Source of the DNA: Streptomyces stelliscabiei
Lineage (GTDB): Bacteria > Actinomycetota > Actinomycetes > Streptomycetales > Streptomycetaceae
Assembly: GCF_014873495.1 (NCBI RefSeq)
Contig: NZ_JADBGF010000001.1
Coordinates: 7,006,001-7,070,000, forward strand
Direction: 5' to 3'
Length of the DNA stretch: 64,000 nt
The position numbers were made by a program, and so were the translations under genes. The notes below the pieces were generated by a model. It was not told the origin of the DNA, ran no database searches, and was given only the letters and a program-made list of their open reading frames with translations. Within the stretch, counting starts at the first letter, position 1, and every line of letters starts with the position of its first letter. Shown here one piece after another: positions 32,200 to 41,299 of this stretch.

Positions 32200-32625
32200 C
32201 TAGGGCGCTTCGCCCGGCACCGCCGTGCGTACGCGGTGCCGGGACGGGCGGGTCAGGCGTTTCGCCACGCACGCGGGGATCGCCGCGCTCTCCTCGTGCG
32301 AGCGCGCCCGGTACGCGCTCGGTGTCTCGCCGACCAGCTCGGTGAAGCGCGAGCTGAAGGACCCCAGGGACGTGCACCCGACCGCGATGCACACCTCGGT
32401 CACCGTCAGGTCGCCGCGGCGCAGCAACGCCTTGGCACGCTCCGTCCTGCGGGTCATGAGATAGCCGTACGGGGTCTCGCCGTAGGCCGCGCGGAAGCTG
32501 CGCTGGAAGTGTCCGGGGGACATCAGCGCGGTGCGGGCGAGGGCGGTCATGTCCAGCGGCTCGGCGTACTCGCGGTCCATACGGTCCCGCGCCCGCCGCA
32601 GCCGCACCAGGTCGTCCCGGTTCAT
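32200..32625 (-). CDS. AraC-type HTH regulator (DNA-binding domain only)
   Basis: A 141-residue protein that is little more than a double HTH of the AraC type: MTALARTALMSPGHFQRSFR, then LTVTEVCIAVGCTSLGSFSS, followed by the conserved FTELVGETPSAYRAR. There is no ligand-binding domain, so it may act like SoxS/MarA-type regulators. ATG at 32625 is chosen with GGGCGG upstream; an ATG at 32634 is also possible. First gene of the operon with two VOC proteins. Confidence 0.87.
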   Translation of the reverse strand: MNRDDLVRLRRARDRMDREYAEPLDMTALARTALMSPGHFQRSFRAAYGETPYGYLMTRRTERAKALLRRGDLTVTEVCIAVGCTSLGSFSSRFTELVGETPSAYRARSHEESAAIPACVAKRLTRPSRHRVRTAVPGEAP

Positions 32626-32683
32626 GCCGCCCAGCATCGCACCGACCCCGGACAACGGGCCACGCGCCGCCCGGCCCCCGTGA

Positions 32684-33592
32684 TCACCCCTTCACCGCCG
32701 AGTTGGCCACCCCCTGGACGAACCACCGCTGGAAGAAGGCGAAGACGATCAGGACCGGGAGGACGAGGAGGACGCCGAAGGCGAGGATCTGACCCCAGTC
32801 CGGGGGCTGCTGGCCCTGGAAGACGCTCATCTCCAGCGGCAGCGGGCGCACCGACGGGTCCGAGACCATCAGCACGGGCCACAGGAACGAACCCCACTGG
32901 GTGAGGAAGGTCAGGATCGCGACCGACGCGAACGCCGGCTTCGACATCGGGACGATGATCGCGAAGAAGGTGCGCCAGGGGCCCGCGCCGTCCAGCCGGG
33001 CCGCCTCCTCGATGCTCGGCGGGATCGAGCGGAAGAACGTGTGGAACTGGTAGACCGAGAACGCGTTGGCGATGAACGGGAGCGCCTGGATGAAGAGCGT
33101 GTTGCGCTGGTCGTTGAACAGGTAGAACAACGGCACGGCCACCGACTCGAACGGCACCAGCATCAGCAGCAGGACCAGGGTGAACACGGCCTCCCGCCCC
33201 CGCCACCGCAGCCGCGAGAGCCCGTACGCCGCCATCGAGTTGACGAAGAGACCGCCCGTCACCACCACGAACGCCAGCAGCAGCGAGACGCCCATGAACT
33301 GCCAGAAGTGACCCGTGCTGTCGGAGTTCAGGCTGTCCAGGACGGCGGCGTAGTTGTCGAAGGACAGATGGGTGGGCAGGAAGCCGGACAGACCGTTCAG
33401 GACCTCGTCGGACGGCTTGAGGCTGCCGAGGAGGAGGTAGAGGACCGGCAGTGTGAAGACGAAGGCCAGGACGGAGAGGACGGCGTAGTCGAGGAACCGG
33501 CGCAGCCCGGTGCGGGACGGGCCGGCCCCCGCGCTCGTCCCGGCCCGCGTGCTCGTCCGCGTACGCAGACTCGTGCTCGTGGTGGTGCTCAT
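32684..33592 (-). CDS. sugar ABC transporter permease (MalG type)
   Basis: A 302-residue permease with six membrane helices and an EAA loop (SIEEAARLDGAGPWRTFFAI). The cytoplasmic N-terminus is Thr/Ser/Arg rich and low complexity. It starts two bases after the stop of the MalF-type partner. With the binding protein at 34737-36089 it forms a CUT1 carbohydrate importer; there is no ATPase gene, so it probably shares MsiK, as many Streptomyces CUT1 systems do. Last gene of its operon. Confidence 0.92.
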   Translation of the reverse strand: MSTTTSTSLRTRTSTRAGTSAGAGPSRTGLRRFLDYAVLSVLAFVFTLPVLYLLLGSLKPSDEVLNGLSGFLPTHLSFDNYAAVLDSLNSDSTGHFWQFMGVSLLLAFVVVTGGLFVNSMAAYGLSRLRWRGREAVFTLVLLLMLVPFESVAVPLFYLFNDQRNTLFIQALPFIANAFSVYQFHTFFRSIPPSIEEAARLDGAGPWRTFFAIIVPMSKPAFASVAILTFLTQWGSFLWPVLMVSDPSVRPLPLEMSVFQGQQPPDWGQILAFGVLLVLPVLIVFAFFQRWFVQGVANSAVKG

Positions 33593-33594
33593 GC

Positions 33595-34593
33595 TCAGTC
33601 CTCGTTGTCGGGCCGGACGACGCGGCGCTGGATCAGGGTCAGGACGACGACGATCAGGAAGAAGACGACGGTGATCGCGGACGCCTGACCGACGTTGTTC
33701 TGGTCGAAGGCCGTCGTGACCGCCTGGTACATCACCGTGCGCGCGGCGTCCTCGTCGAGGCCGCCGCCCTTGACCAGCACGTACACCTGGTCGAAGACCC
33801 GGAAGGACAGCACCGAGGTGAGCATGGCGACGAAGACGAGCGTGCCGCGTATGCCGGGCAGCGTGATGTGCCGGAACTGCTGCCAGGCGGAGGCCCGGTC
33901 GAGCCGGGCGGCCTCGTAGCGCTCGCCCGGGATCTGCTGGAGGCCGGCGAGCAGGATGACCATCTGGAAGCCGACACCCTGCCAGACGGAGAGCACGATG
34001 ATCGAGGCCATCGCCGTCAGCCCGTCGCCGAGCCAGTCGAACGCGCCCCAGTTGCCGAGACTCACCGCCTCCAGCACCGAGTTGAGCATGCCCTGGTCGC
34101 TGCGGGCGAGGATCAGCCGCCAGATCACGGCCACGAGTGCCATCGGGAAGACGACCGGCAGGAAGAACAGCGAGCGGAACAGGCCGATCGCCTTCAGCTT
34201 GCGGTTCAGCAGGATCGCCAGGCCCAGGGCGAGACCCGTCTGCAGGGGGACGACGACCACGGCGAAGGTCAGGTTGTTGAGCAGCGCCCGCAGGAACGGG
34301 CCGGAGAGGTCGGGGTCGGTGAGCAGCCGCCGGTACTGCTCGATCCCGAAGAAGGTGGGTTCCAGCGGGGAGCCGAGGCGCACGTTGTAGAAGGAGAGCA
34401 CCACGGCGTAGCAGAAGGGGATGCCGACGAAGGCGATGAGCCCGGCGACGGCCGGCGCGGACATGAGCAGTCCGTGCAGCCATTCGCGGTTGTGGCGGGA
34501 CGGCCGCCGGGCGGCCGGGTCACCGACGGGGGAGGCCTGCTTCCGGCCTGGCGCCGCCGCGGGCGCGGGTTCCACGGCTTTCACGGTTTTCAC
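33595..34593 (-). CDS. sugar ABC transporter permease (MalF type)
   Basis: A 332-residue inner-membrane permease with six or seven helices and a degenerate EAA loop (GERYEAARLDRASAWQQFRH). The GTG start at 34593 has GAGG upstream. It lies between the binding-protein gene, 143 bases upstream, and the MalG-type permease, two bases downstream. Substrate inferred from the cluster to be a fructose-containing oligosaccharide. Confidence 0.92.
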   Translation of the reverse strand: MKTVKAVEPAPAAAPGRKQASPVGDPAARRPSRHNREWLHGLLMSAPAVAGLIAFVGIPFCYAVVLSFYNVRLGSPLEPTFFGIEQYRRLLTDPDLSGPFLRALLNNLTFAVVVVPLQTGLALGLAILLNRKLKAIGLFRSLFFLPVVFPMALVAVIWRLILARSDQGMLNSVLEAVSLGNWGAFDWLGDGLTAMASIIVLSVWQGVGFQMVILLAGLQQIPGERYEAARLDRASAWQQFRHITLPGIRGTLVFVAMLTSVLSFRVFDQVYVLVKGGGLDEDAARTVMYQAVTTAFDQNNVGQASAITVVFFLIVVVLTLIQRRVVRPDNED

Positions 34594-34736
34594 GGGAGGG
34601 TCCTCTTCCCTGCGGGGCGGGCGGCCACGTGGTGTGCGCCCGCCCCGGCCGATGGGTTCGACTGAACCCGATGGGTCGTGTGGGTCCTGTAGGTCGTGTG
34701 GCTACGGGTGCTACGGGTGCTACGGGTTCCAAGGGG

Positions 34737-36089
34737 CTACGGGATCGCGTAACCCGCGTTGTCCGCGAAGTCGCGGTCGATGGCGCGGGCGGCCTCGGCC
34801 AGGGCGTCCTCGGGATCGGCGCCCCCGTAGATCGAGTTGAGCGCCTCGCCGAACTTCGCGGTCACCACCGGGTATCCGGCGGTCACCGGGCGGGTGACGG
34901 CGACACAGGACTTGCTGATGTCGATGTCGCCGCAGGGCTTGGCGAGCTGGTCCGCGAAGAGCTGGAGCGGGCCGCCCTTCTTGTACAGCTCGCTGGCGGC
35001 GAGCGCCGACTTGGTCGCGGGCGGGGCCCCGTTGGCCTTCGTCATCGCGCCGACGTTGGTGTCGTCGAGGAGGAAGTCCAGGAAGGCGCCGGAGGCCTTG
35101 GCGTTCTTGGAGTTCGCGCCGACGCCCCAGGCCCACGAGCCCTGGCCGGTCTTCGGGCCGTCGCCGAAGTCGGGCAGCGGCAGCACGACCAGGTCGTCGC
35201 CGAGCGCCTCGCTGTAGGCGGGGTACATCCAGTGCCCGACCCAGCTGAGGGCGACCCGGCCCTTGGCGAAGGCGTTGCCGTCGGTGTTGGCGTCGACGGT
35301 GCTCTTCCAGGACTGGAAGGTCTTCATGGCCGAGACCACCGCCGGGGTGTCGAGGGCGCCCGCGGCCTTGCCGTCCTTGAGCAGGGAACCGCCGGCCGAC
35401 CAGACCACCGGGGCGAAGCCGTAGGTGCCCCACTCGGTGGCGTAACCGTTGCCCTCCTGCAGGTCGAGGACCTTCCCGTCGGAGTCCTTCGCCTTCAGCG
35501 CCTTCAGCGCCGCGTCGAACTCCTGCGCGGTCCAGGCGTCGTCCACACCCTTCGGATACGTCACCCCGGCCGCGTCCAGCAGCTTCTTGCTGCCGTACAT
35601 GCCGAGCCCGGAGTCGAACATGCCCAGGCCGTAGTGCTTGCCGTCGATCTCGCCCTGCGCCTTGCTCGCGTCCGTGGCGTTGTCGAGGGTCCCGGCGGAG
35701 ACGTAGTCGTCGATCGGGGCGAGCTTCTTGGTGTAGACGAAGTTGGCCATGGTCGGGCCGTCGAACTCCATGACGTCCGGCAGCTTGTCGGCGTTCGTCG
35801 CGGTGATCGTCTTGGTGTAGTCGGTCTCCGGTATCAGCTTCAGCTCGACCTTCACCTTGTCCTGCGAGGAGTTGAACGACTTCACCGCGTTCTGCAGCGC
35901 CTCCGACTCGCTCTTCTGCCCCTGGTGGGCCCAGACGCTGATGGTCCCCTCACCGCTGCCGGCCTCGGCGGACGTGTCGCCGCCGCCACCGCCGCAGGCG
36001 GCCAGGGCTGCCAGGGGGAGGGCCAGGGCCAGGCCCGCACGGGCCGTGCGGCGGAACCTCTTGCTGGTCGAGCTGGGGGTCGGGCTCAT
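34737..36089 (-). CDS. carbohydrate ABC transporter substrate-binding lipoprotein
   Basis: A 450-residue family-1 binding protein with a lipoprotein signal peptide: Arg-rich head, hydrophobic stretch and lipobox LAALAAC (Cys32), followed by a Gly run. Mid-protein motifs typical of sugar binders include PDVMEFDGPTMANF and GRVALSWVGHWMYPAY. The ATG at 36089 has GGAGG eight bases upstream. First gene of the importer operon; the LacI-type gene lies upstream on the same strand. Confidence 0.93.
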   Translation of the reverse strand: MSPTPSSTSKRFRRTARAGLALALPLAALAACGGGGGDTSAEAGSGEGTISVWAHQGQKSESEALQNAVKSFNSSQDKVKVELKLIPETDYTKTITATNADKLPDVMEFDGPTMANFVYTKKLAPIDDYVSAGTLDNATDASKAQGEIDGKHYGLGMFDSGLGMYGSKKLLDAAGVTYPKGVDDAWTAQEFDAALKALKAKDSDGKVLDLQEGNGYATEWGTYGFAPVVWSAGGSLLKDGKAAGALDTPAVVSAMKTFQSWKSTVDANTDGNAFAKGRVALSWVGHWMYPAYSEALGDDLVVLPLPDFGDGPKTGQGSWAWGVGANSKNAKASGAFLDFLLDDTNVGAMTKANGAPPATKSALAASELYKKGGPLQLFADQLAKPCGDIDISKSCVAVTRPVTAGYPVVTAKFGEALNSIYGGADPEDALAEAARAIDRDFADNAGYAIP

Positions 36090-36304
36090 GGTGTGTGCCT
36101 CCGTGCGGGATGAGGGTGCGAGGAGCGGGTGGCGCCGAGAGGTGCGAGGTGTGGGGTATTCGGGGGGTGGGGCCGGCGGGGGTGTCGCGGCGTGCGGGTG
36201 CGCGGCCCCGGGGGTGAGGGCGCCGGTGGATGGGGGCGTGGATGGGGGCGTGCGTGGCCGGGTAGGCCGGGGCGGACGGGAGGTCACCGCGGTCCGGCCG
36301 GAGG

Positions 36305-37324
36305 TCACTGGGGTCCGCGTGGGCGGGGCGGTGCCGTCGTCTCGCGCAGGACCAGCCGGATGGGCATCTGCACATGGCCGGGCTGTTCGGTGTCCGGCTC
36401 GTCCAGCCGGCGCAGCAGCAGCCGGGCCGCCTCCGCGCCCTGGCCGGCGACGGGTTGGGCGACGGTGGTCAGGCCGACCACGTCGGCGAGTTCGTGGTCG
36501 TCGAAGCCGACCACGGACACGTCGTCCGGCACCCGCAGCCGATGCCGCCTGAGCGCGCGCAGCGCGCCCATCGCCATCTCGTCGGACTGGGCGAACACGG
36601 CGGTCGGCGGCCGGGACGCGGCCAGCAGCTCGGTCATCGCCCGCTCCCCGCCGTCGACGGTGTAGTCGCCGTCCGCGACCAGGGCCGCGTCGTGCTCGAT
36701 CCCGGCCTCGGCGAGGACGTGCAGATAGGCGGCGCGACGGTCGAGGGGCGTGGTCCAGTGCAGCGGACCGCTGGCCCCGGAGATCATGCCGATCCGCCGG
36801 TGACCGAGGTTCACCAGATGCCGTACGGCGCTCTCCGCGCCCGCCCGGTCGTCGATGCCGACCACGGTGAAGCCGGGCCGGGGACCCCCGACCGTGGAGG
36901 CCAGCGGCACCCCGAGCGAGCGCAGGGCCGCCGACTCGTCCTCGTCCGGGATGAGCAGCGAGAGCACCGCGTCGACCCGCTTGCGCACGGGCAGCTTGGT
37001 GAAGAAGCGCTTGCGTGCCTCGGGCGAACCCAGGTTGTACAGCAGGACGTCGTACCCGGCCGCGCTGAACACCTGCTCGGCGGCGTCCAGCACGGTGCCG
37101 AAGAACCAGCGGCCGATGTACGGGGCGACGACCCCGATCGTGTACGTCCGCCCGCTGGCCAGGCTGGACGCCGAACGGGAGGCCGTATAGCCGAGTTGCG
37201 CGGCGACGGCCGCGATCTGCGCCCGCACCTCGTCCGAGACTCCCGGCCGGCCGCGCAGCGCGCGGGACACGGTGGACGCCGAGACCCCGGCGGCGGTGGC
37301 GACATCGGTGATGCTGACCGTCAC
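36305..37324 (-). CDS. LacI-family transcriptional regulator
   Basis: A 339-residue repressor. The HTH and hinge are at residues 1-60 (ITDVATAAGVSASTVSRALR, then AQLGYTASRSASSLASG), followed by a periplasmic-binding-protein-like sensor domain (FAQSDEMAMGALRALRR, VVGFDDHELADVV). The GTG at 37324 has GGGAGAAG upstream; the open frame upstream of it has no similarity. It should control the importer and the divergent GH32-like gene; an operator-like palindrome lies between. Confidence 0.93.
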   Translation of the reverse strand: MTVSITDVATAAGVSASTVSRALRGRPGVSDEVRAQIAAVAAQLGYTASRSASSLASGRTYTIGVVAPYIGRWFFGTVLDAAEQVFSAAGYDVLLYNLGSPEARKRFFTKLPVRKRVDAVLSLLIPDEDESAALRSLGVPLASTVGGPRPGFTVVGIDDRAGAESAVRHLVNLGHRRIGMISGASGPLHWTTPLDRRAAYLHVLAEAGIEHDAALVADGDYTVDGGERAMTELLAASRPPTAVFAQSDEMAMGALRALRRHRLRVPDDVSVVGFDDHELADVVGLTTVAQPVAGQGAEAARLLLRRLDEPDTEQPGHVQMPIRLVLRETTAPPRPRGPQ

Positions 37325-37437
37325 GGCGGTCTTCTCCCGTCGGTAGGGCGTGGGTCGGCGTCTCGCGTGGAATCCCGCGCCGGTTTCACGTCGGTGTGAG
37401 CTGTTGGGGTGACGTGACCGTAAACCCGCCTCCTCTG

Positions 37438-37454
37438 TTGCGCAAGCGTTTGCG
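37438..37454. promoter_or_regulatory. LacI-type operator-like palindrome
   Basis: TTGCGCAAGCGTTTGCG is an imperfect palindrome of the GCAANCGNTTGC type used by LacI-family sugar regulators. It sits between the regulator start and the GH32-like gene. Confidence 0.6.
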
Positions 37455-37547
37455 TTCAGATTTACTTGCGCTGATTCTCCAGCGACACCCTCCGGAATCA
37501 TGGTCAGCGCACGCGTTTGGGCGCTGTGAGCGACAGGACTGCTGCGC

Positions 37548-38960
37548 ATGCGATACGCCCCGCCCGGCCTCTGCGTGAACGACTTCGCCCTGCTCCGCGA
37601 CGACGACGGCACCTACTCCGTGCTGCACCTCCAGGGCCCCTGGACCGACGACTTCGACCACCTGCGCATGGAGACCTCCTACGGCCGGGCCACCTCGGCC
37701 GACCTGGTCGCCTGGTTGCCCGAGGGCAGCGTGTTCGGCAACGGCCTGCCCGGCCGCTTCGACCAGCGGGCGGTCTGGACGATGCACCCGTTCCGCCACG
37801 GCACCGGTATGGCGATGCTCTACACGGGCGTGCGCGGGCTGACGCCGGAGGGCTGGCCGTTGCAGGCGGTGGGCCTCGCGTACTCCGACCGCACGGACGG
37901 CACGGGCTGGCGACGCCACGGCACGACGCCCGTCGTCGAGGCGGACCCCCGCTGGTACCGCACCGCCGACCGCATGGGCTGGCGGGACCCGTTCGTCGTG
38001 CGCGACGACGAGGGCGACGGCTGGGCGATGGTGATCTGCGCGAGCGACGCCTCCCTCCCCGTGGAGACCGGCGGCTGCGTCGCCCTCGCCACCTCCGACG
38101 ACCTGGAGCACTGGACGGTCCACCCGCCCCTGATCTCCCCCGGCGACGTCGACGAACTCGAATGCCCGGTCCTGGAACGCCTCGACGACGGAACCTGGCT
38201 TCTCCTCGGCTCCATCGGCGCGACCCGGGGCTTCGAGGCGTGGACGGCCCCGCGCCTGCGCGGCCCGTGGACCCGCCGGGGCGTGCTCGGCCCGACGGGG
38301 GCGTACGCCCCGCGCGTCATCCTCGCCCCCGACGGCTCCCGGGTCGTCCTGCACACCACCCCCCGCCGCGTCGGCCTGACCGACACCGGCGACCACTGCC
38401 GAGGCATGCTCGCCCAGCCCAAGTCCCTGGTGACGGGCGAGGATTCGGCCCCGCGGCTGGAGTGGTGGCCCGGCCTGGACGCCTGGCTGGGCGAGGAGAC
38501 GTACGCCCCGACCCCGCATGCCGTCGGCGACGTCGAGGTCTCCGGCCACCCCGTCGAAGTCACCCTGCGCACCGACTCCTTCGGCCCCGACCGCGCGCAC
38601 CCCGAGCACGCGGAGAGCCCCGAGCACGCGGAGAGCCCCGACCGCGCCGAGAGCCCCGCCCTGACCGTAGGCTGCGACGGCAAGAACCTGCGGATCACCG
38701 GCGCCGCCGGTACCCCCCTCGCCGAGACCGTCCTCCCCGAAGCGGCCGACACCCTGCGCATCCTGACCGTCGGGGAGTACGTCGAGATCTACGCCGACGG
38801 GGTCTTCGCCCTCACCACGCTCTCCTACACGGGCCGCCCCGCCCCCTGGACGGCGGTCACCGAGGACGGCACGAGGACCGTCCCCGTCCGCCCCCTCCGT
38901 CTCCCGGCCCCCGAGCGCGACGACGCCTCCGCCATCTGGCCCGGCCCCGACGGGAGTTGA
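37548..38960 (+). CDS. GH32-like glycoside hydrolase (probable beta-fructosidase)
   Basis: A 470-residue protein with a five-blade beta-propeller pattern. The three acidic catalytic motifs of GH32 can be matched: Asp in LCVNDFALLRDDDGTYSV (nucleophile position, variant of WMNDPNG), WRDPFVVRDD (RDP transition-state Asp) and ELECPVLERL (EC acid-base Glu). A C-terminal beta-sandwich follows about residue 310, interrupted by an HAESPE repeat coded by 18-base DNA copies. No signal peptide, so it would act on imported fructosides. The ATG at 37548 has AGGAC upstream. The first motif is atypical, so a related GH family (43/62/68 clan) is possible. Confidence 0.82.
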   Translation: MRYAPPGLCVNDFALLRDDDGTYSVLHLQGPWTDDFDHLRMETSYGRATSADLVAWLPEGSVFGNGLPGRFDQRAVWTMHPFRHGTGMAMLYTGVRGLTPEGWPLQAVGLAYSDRTDGTGWRRHGTTPVVEADPRWYRTADRMGWRDPFVVRDDEGDGWAMVICASDASLPVETGGCVALATSDDLEHWTVHPPLISPGDVDELECPVLERLDDGTWLLLGSIGATRGFEAWTAPRLRGPWTRRGVLGPTGAYAPRVILAPDGSRVVLHTTPRRVGLTDTGDHCRGMLAQPKSLVTGEDSAPRLEWWPGLDAWLGEETYAPTPHAVGDVEVSGHPVEVTLRTDSFGPDRAHPEHAESPEHAESPDRAESPALTVGCDGKNLRITGAAGTPLAETVLPEAADTLRILTVGEYVEIYADGVFALTTLSYTGRPAPWTAVTEDGTRTVPVRPLRLPAPERDDASAIWPGPDGS

Positions 38961-39346
38961 CCGGCGCGCCGGCCCACGCGCCACCGACGTCCGCCGGCCA
39001 CTCCTGCGAGTGCGTCCGGCCCTGCGGGTGAGCGGTCGGCGAGAGCCCCTCCCCACTCAGGTGCCGTTGCACGCCGCCGACGGGATTCCCGAGCGGTACG
39101 TCTGCTCGTACACCACCACGCTGAGATCCCTGGCCCGGGCACGGCGGCGGCAGAACGACGGGGGCCCGTCGACGGGGCCCACGGCCGACGGGTCCTGCGA
39201 AGTGCAGGCAGGAGTGGTTCGGCAGGGCCCGGCGGACGGTGCGGCACGCCCGCCACGATCCGGTGCGTCCGGGCCCGGGTCGAGGCCCGGGGCCTCGGCT
39301 CGGCCCCGGGTGTCCCGGCCTCGCGGCCCGCGGCAGAGGGTAGTGG

Positions 39347-39502
39347 GTGATCCATCCGCTGGTCGCCCTCACGACACCGGACGACCGGACGGTCCAGCGC
39401 GCCGTCGACGGCCACGGTGTGCGCGGCCGCGCCTGCTCCGCACTCGACTTCGGCGTCTCGCTGACCGTCATCGCCCTGCTGTCGCTGAGCCGGGTCACCT
39501 GA
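39347..39502 (+). CDS. possible small membrane-associated protein (51 aa)
   Basis: GTG at 39347 follows AGAGGG at seven bases. The 51-residue product (MIHPLVALTTPDD...) ends in a hydrophobic stretch (FGVSLTVIALLSLSRVT), and its third codon positions are mostly G/C. No family is recognised. It may be spurious. Confidence 0.35.
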   Translation: MIHPLVALTTPDDRTVQRAVDGHGVRGRACSALDFGVSLTVIALLSLSRVT

Positions 39503-39606
39503 GCCGGCCGCCGCCGCGGTCCGGGCTCCGGCCCCCGGACCTCACCGGACGGCTCCGGAACACCACCAGGGCCGCGGAACCCCACCGCACGGCCCCGGAA
39601 CACAAC

Positions 39607-39660
39607 CGCACCCGGCCCGTGACACCGCCGTGCGGGACGGCGGCATAAGGACCGGGTGCG
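39607..39660. terminator. nested hairpin downstream of sodN
   Basis: An outer 9-bp stem (CGCACCCGG with CCGGGTGCG) encloses a 7-bp stem (CCGCCGT with ACGGCGG). It lies 17 bases after the sodN stop on the minus strand. No T tract. Confidence 0.6.
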
Positions 39661-39676
39661 GTCGAGAGGGGCCGGG

Positions 39677-40072
39677 TCAGGCCTTCTTGGTCTCCCAGAA
39701 GATCTTGTCGATCTGGGCGATGTAGTCCAGCGCCTTCTGGCCCGTCGCCGGGTCGGTGGACGCCTTGGCGGCCGAGAGGGCCTTGAGGGCGTCGTTGACC
39801 AGCTGGTGCAGCTCCGGGTACTTCTCGAAGTGCGGGGGCTTGAAGTAGTCGCTCCACAGCACCGAGACGTGGTGCTTGGCGAGCTCGGCGCGCTGCTCCT
39901 TGATGACGGTCGCGCGAGCCTGGAAGTGAGGGTCGTCGTTGGCGGCCATCTTGTCCTGCACGGCCTTCACCGACTCCGCCTCGATGCGGGCCTGGGCCGG
40001 GTCGTACACACCGCAGGGCAGGTCGCAGTGGGCGCTGACCTTGACCTTGGGGGCAAACAGGCGGGAAAGCAT
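39677..40072 (-). CDS. sodN: nickel superoxide dismutase
   Basis: A 131-residue precursor that becomes a 117-residue hexameric NiSOD, removing superoxide in the cytoplasm. The 14-residue leader (MLSRLFAPKVKVSA) ends before the nickel hook HCDLPCGVYDP; after cleavage His15 becomes His1, with ligand cysteines C16 and C20. The maturation protease SodX is encoded divergently, 145 bases away. In S. coelicolor sodN is on when nickel is present and its mRNA is antagonised by s-SodF RNA made from the sodF 3' end; sodF is not in this window. Confidence 0.97.
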   Translation of the reverse strand: MLSRLFAPKVKVSAHCDLPCGVYDPAQARIEAESVKAVQDKMAANDDPHFQARATVIKEQRAELAKHHVSVLWSDYFKPPHFEKYPELHQLVNDALKALSAAKASTDPATGQKALDYIAQIDKIFWETKKA

Positions 40073-40217
40073 GGAGCGTTCCTTCCTCGTGATCGTCTTC
40101 TCAGGTGGGACATTACTCCCTGCGAGAGTGGTTTTCTCGGGTGCCCCCATGGGCTTAGGACAAAAGTCCGGGGTCAGACTGGGACTGGTGGAGGAACGAA
40201 CCGGGGAGGTGCCGGGG

Positions 40218-40652
40218 ATGCCGGAGCTGTCGCAGGAGAGCGAGCGGGAGCGGGCCCTCCTGCCCTTCGGAGTGGCCGAGGTCACAGGACCGTCCATGGT
40301 CCCGACACTGCGCCACGGGGACCAGCTGCTCGTCCACTACGGGGCCCGCCTCAGGGTCGGCGACGTCCTGGTGCTGCGGCACCCCTTCCAGCAGGACCTG
40401 CTCGTCGTCAAGCGGGTCGCCGAACGGCGCGACGGCGGCTGGTGGGTGCTCGGGGACAACGCGTACGCGGGCGGGGACAGCACCGACTACGGGGTCGTGC
40501 CCGACGAACTCGTCCTCGGCAAGGTGCGGTTCCGCTACCGGCCCCGGCCCGGCGGTCAGCGCTCGCCGTTCGCGCTCGCCCGCTGGGTGGTCTCGGCCGC
40601 CCGGCCCGTGTTCGGCGACCGGTCCGCCTCCAGGCGCTTGCGGGCCCGATAG
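40218..40652 (+). CDS. sodX: NiSOD maturation protease SodX (S26 signal-peptidase-like)
   Basis: A 144-residue S26-family peptidase that removes the SodN leader to expose the nickel hook. The catalytic pair is Ser26 (VTGPSMVPTLRHGD) and Lys65 (LLVVKRVAER), and the box GWWVLGDNAYAGGDSTDYG is as in signal peptidases. There is no membrane anchor, unlike secretory signal peptidases. The ATG at 40218 has GGGGAGG upstream. The last 97 bases overlap the tail of the convergent CGNR gene. Confidence 0.94.
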   Translation: MPELSQESERERALLPFGVAEVTGPSMVPTLRHGDQLLVHYGARLRVGDVLVLRHPFQQDLLVVKRVAERRDGGWWVLGDNAYAGGDSTDYGVVPDELVLGKVRFRYRPRPGGQRSPFALARWVVSAARPVFGDRSASRRLRAR

Positions 40653-41185
40653 GCCGCCACGTTGGCGCGGGTCGCGCAGCGGTCCGAGCAGTAGCGCCGG
40701 GAGCGGTTGGTGGAGGTGTCGAGGTAGGCGTTGCGGCAGGGCGCCGCCTCGCACAGGCCGAGCCGGTCCACGCCGTACTCGGTGAGGTGGAAGGCCAGGC
40801 CCATCGCCGCGATCGCCGCGTAGCCGGCCGTCGCGTTCGAGGGGTGGTCCGCCAGGTGCATGTGCCACAGCGGGCGGCCGTCGTCGTCGCGGAAGTCGTG
40901 GCCGGAGATCTGCGGGTTCACCGGGAACTCCAGCAGCAGTGAGTTCAGCAGGTCCACGGCGAGGGTCTCGTCCCCGTCGTTCGCCGCCTCGAAGACCGAG
41001 CGCAGCCGGGCCCGTACCGACCGGAACCGGGTCACGTCGGCGTCCGTCGCCCGCCGGGCCGCCTGCCGGCTGGGCCCGAAGAGATCACGGACGGCCTCGA
41101 CCGAGGTGAGCGTGTCCTTGCCCCGGTCCGGTTCCTCGGTGTTCACGAGGCGTACGGCGTAGTCCGAGTAATGGGCCAGTTCCAC
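40556..41185 (-). CDS. CGNR zinc-finger protein (ABATE domain)
   Basis: A 209-residue protein with an N-terminal stress-induced ABATE-like domain (about 1-150) and a C-terminal CGNR zinc finger, here LCEAAPCRNAYLDTS and RRYCSDRCATRANVAAYR with C/C/C/C spacing; the core CGNR reads PCRN. The domain is thought to bind DNA, so this is a putative regulator. The GTG start at 41185 has AGGAC upstream. Its C-terminal 32 codons overlap sodX on the opposite strand, and its frame there (RSPNTGRAAETTQRAS) looks unconserved. Confidence 0.87.
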   Translation of the reverse strand: MELAHYSDYAVRLVNTEEPDRGKDTLTSVEAVRDLFGPSRQAARRATDADVTRFRSVRARLRSVFEAANDGDETLAVDLLNSLLLEFPVNPQISGHDFRDDDGRPLWHMHLADHPSNATAGYAAIAAMGLAFHLTEYGVDRLGLCEAAPCRNAYLDTSTNRSRRYCSDRCATRANVAAYRARKRLEADRSPNTGRAAETTQRASANGER

Positions 41186-41299
41186 TTGTAGTCCTTACGA
41201 GGGCGCTCTATTGTCGTGATGCGGGTCAGGTAATGGCTGCTCGTGCTTACAGGGTATTACGCAGTGGCGGACAACGCGGTACACGGAAGAAGGGGCCTC

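Larger units (their letters stand above)
38961..39676. other. intergenic region between the GH32-like gene and sodN
   Basis: Contains one possible small gene (39347-39502) and a nested hairpin before the sodN stop; the rest is GC-rich sequence, Pro/Arg in all frames, with loose repeats of CCGGAACAC. Nothing else is supported. Confidence 0.5.
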
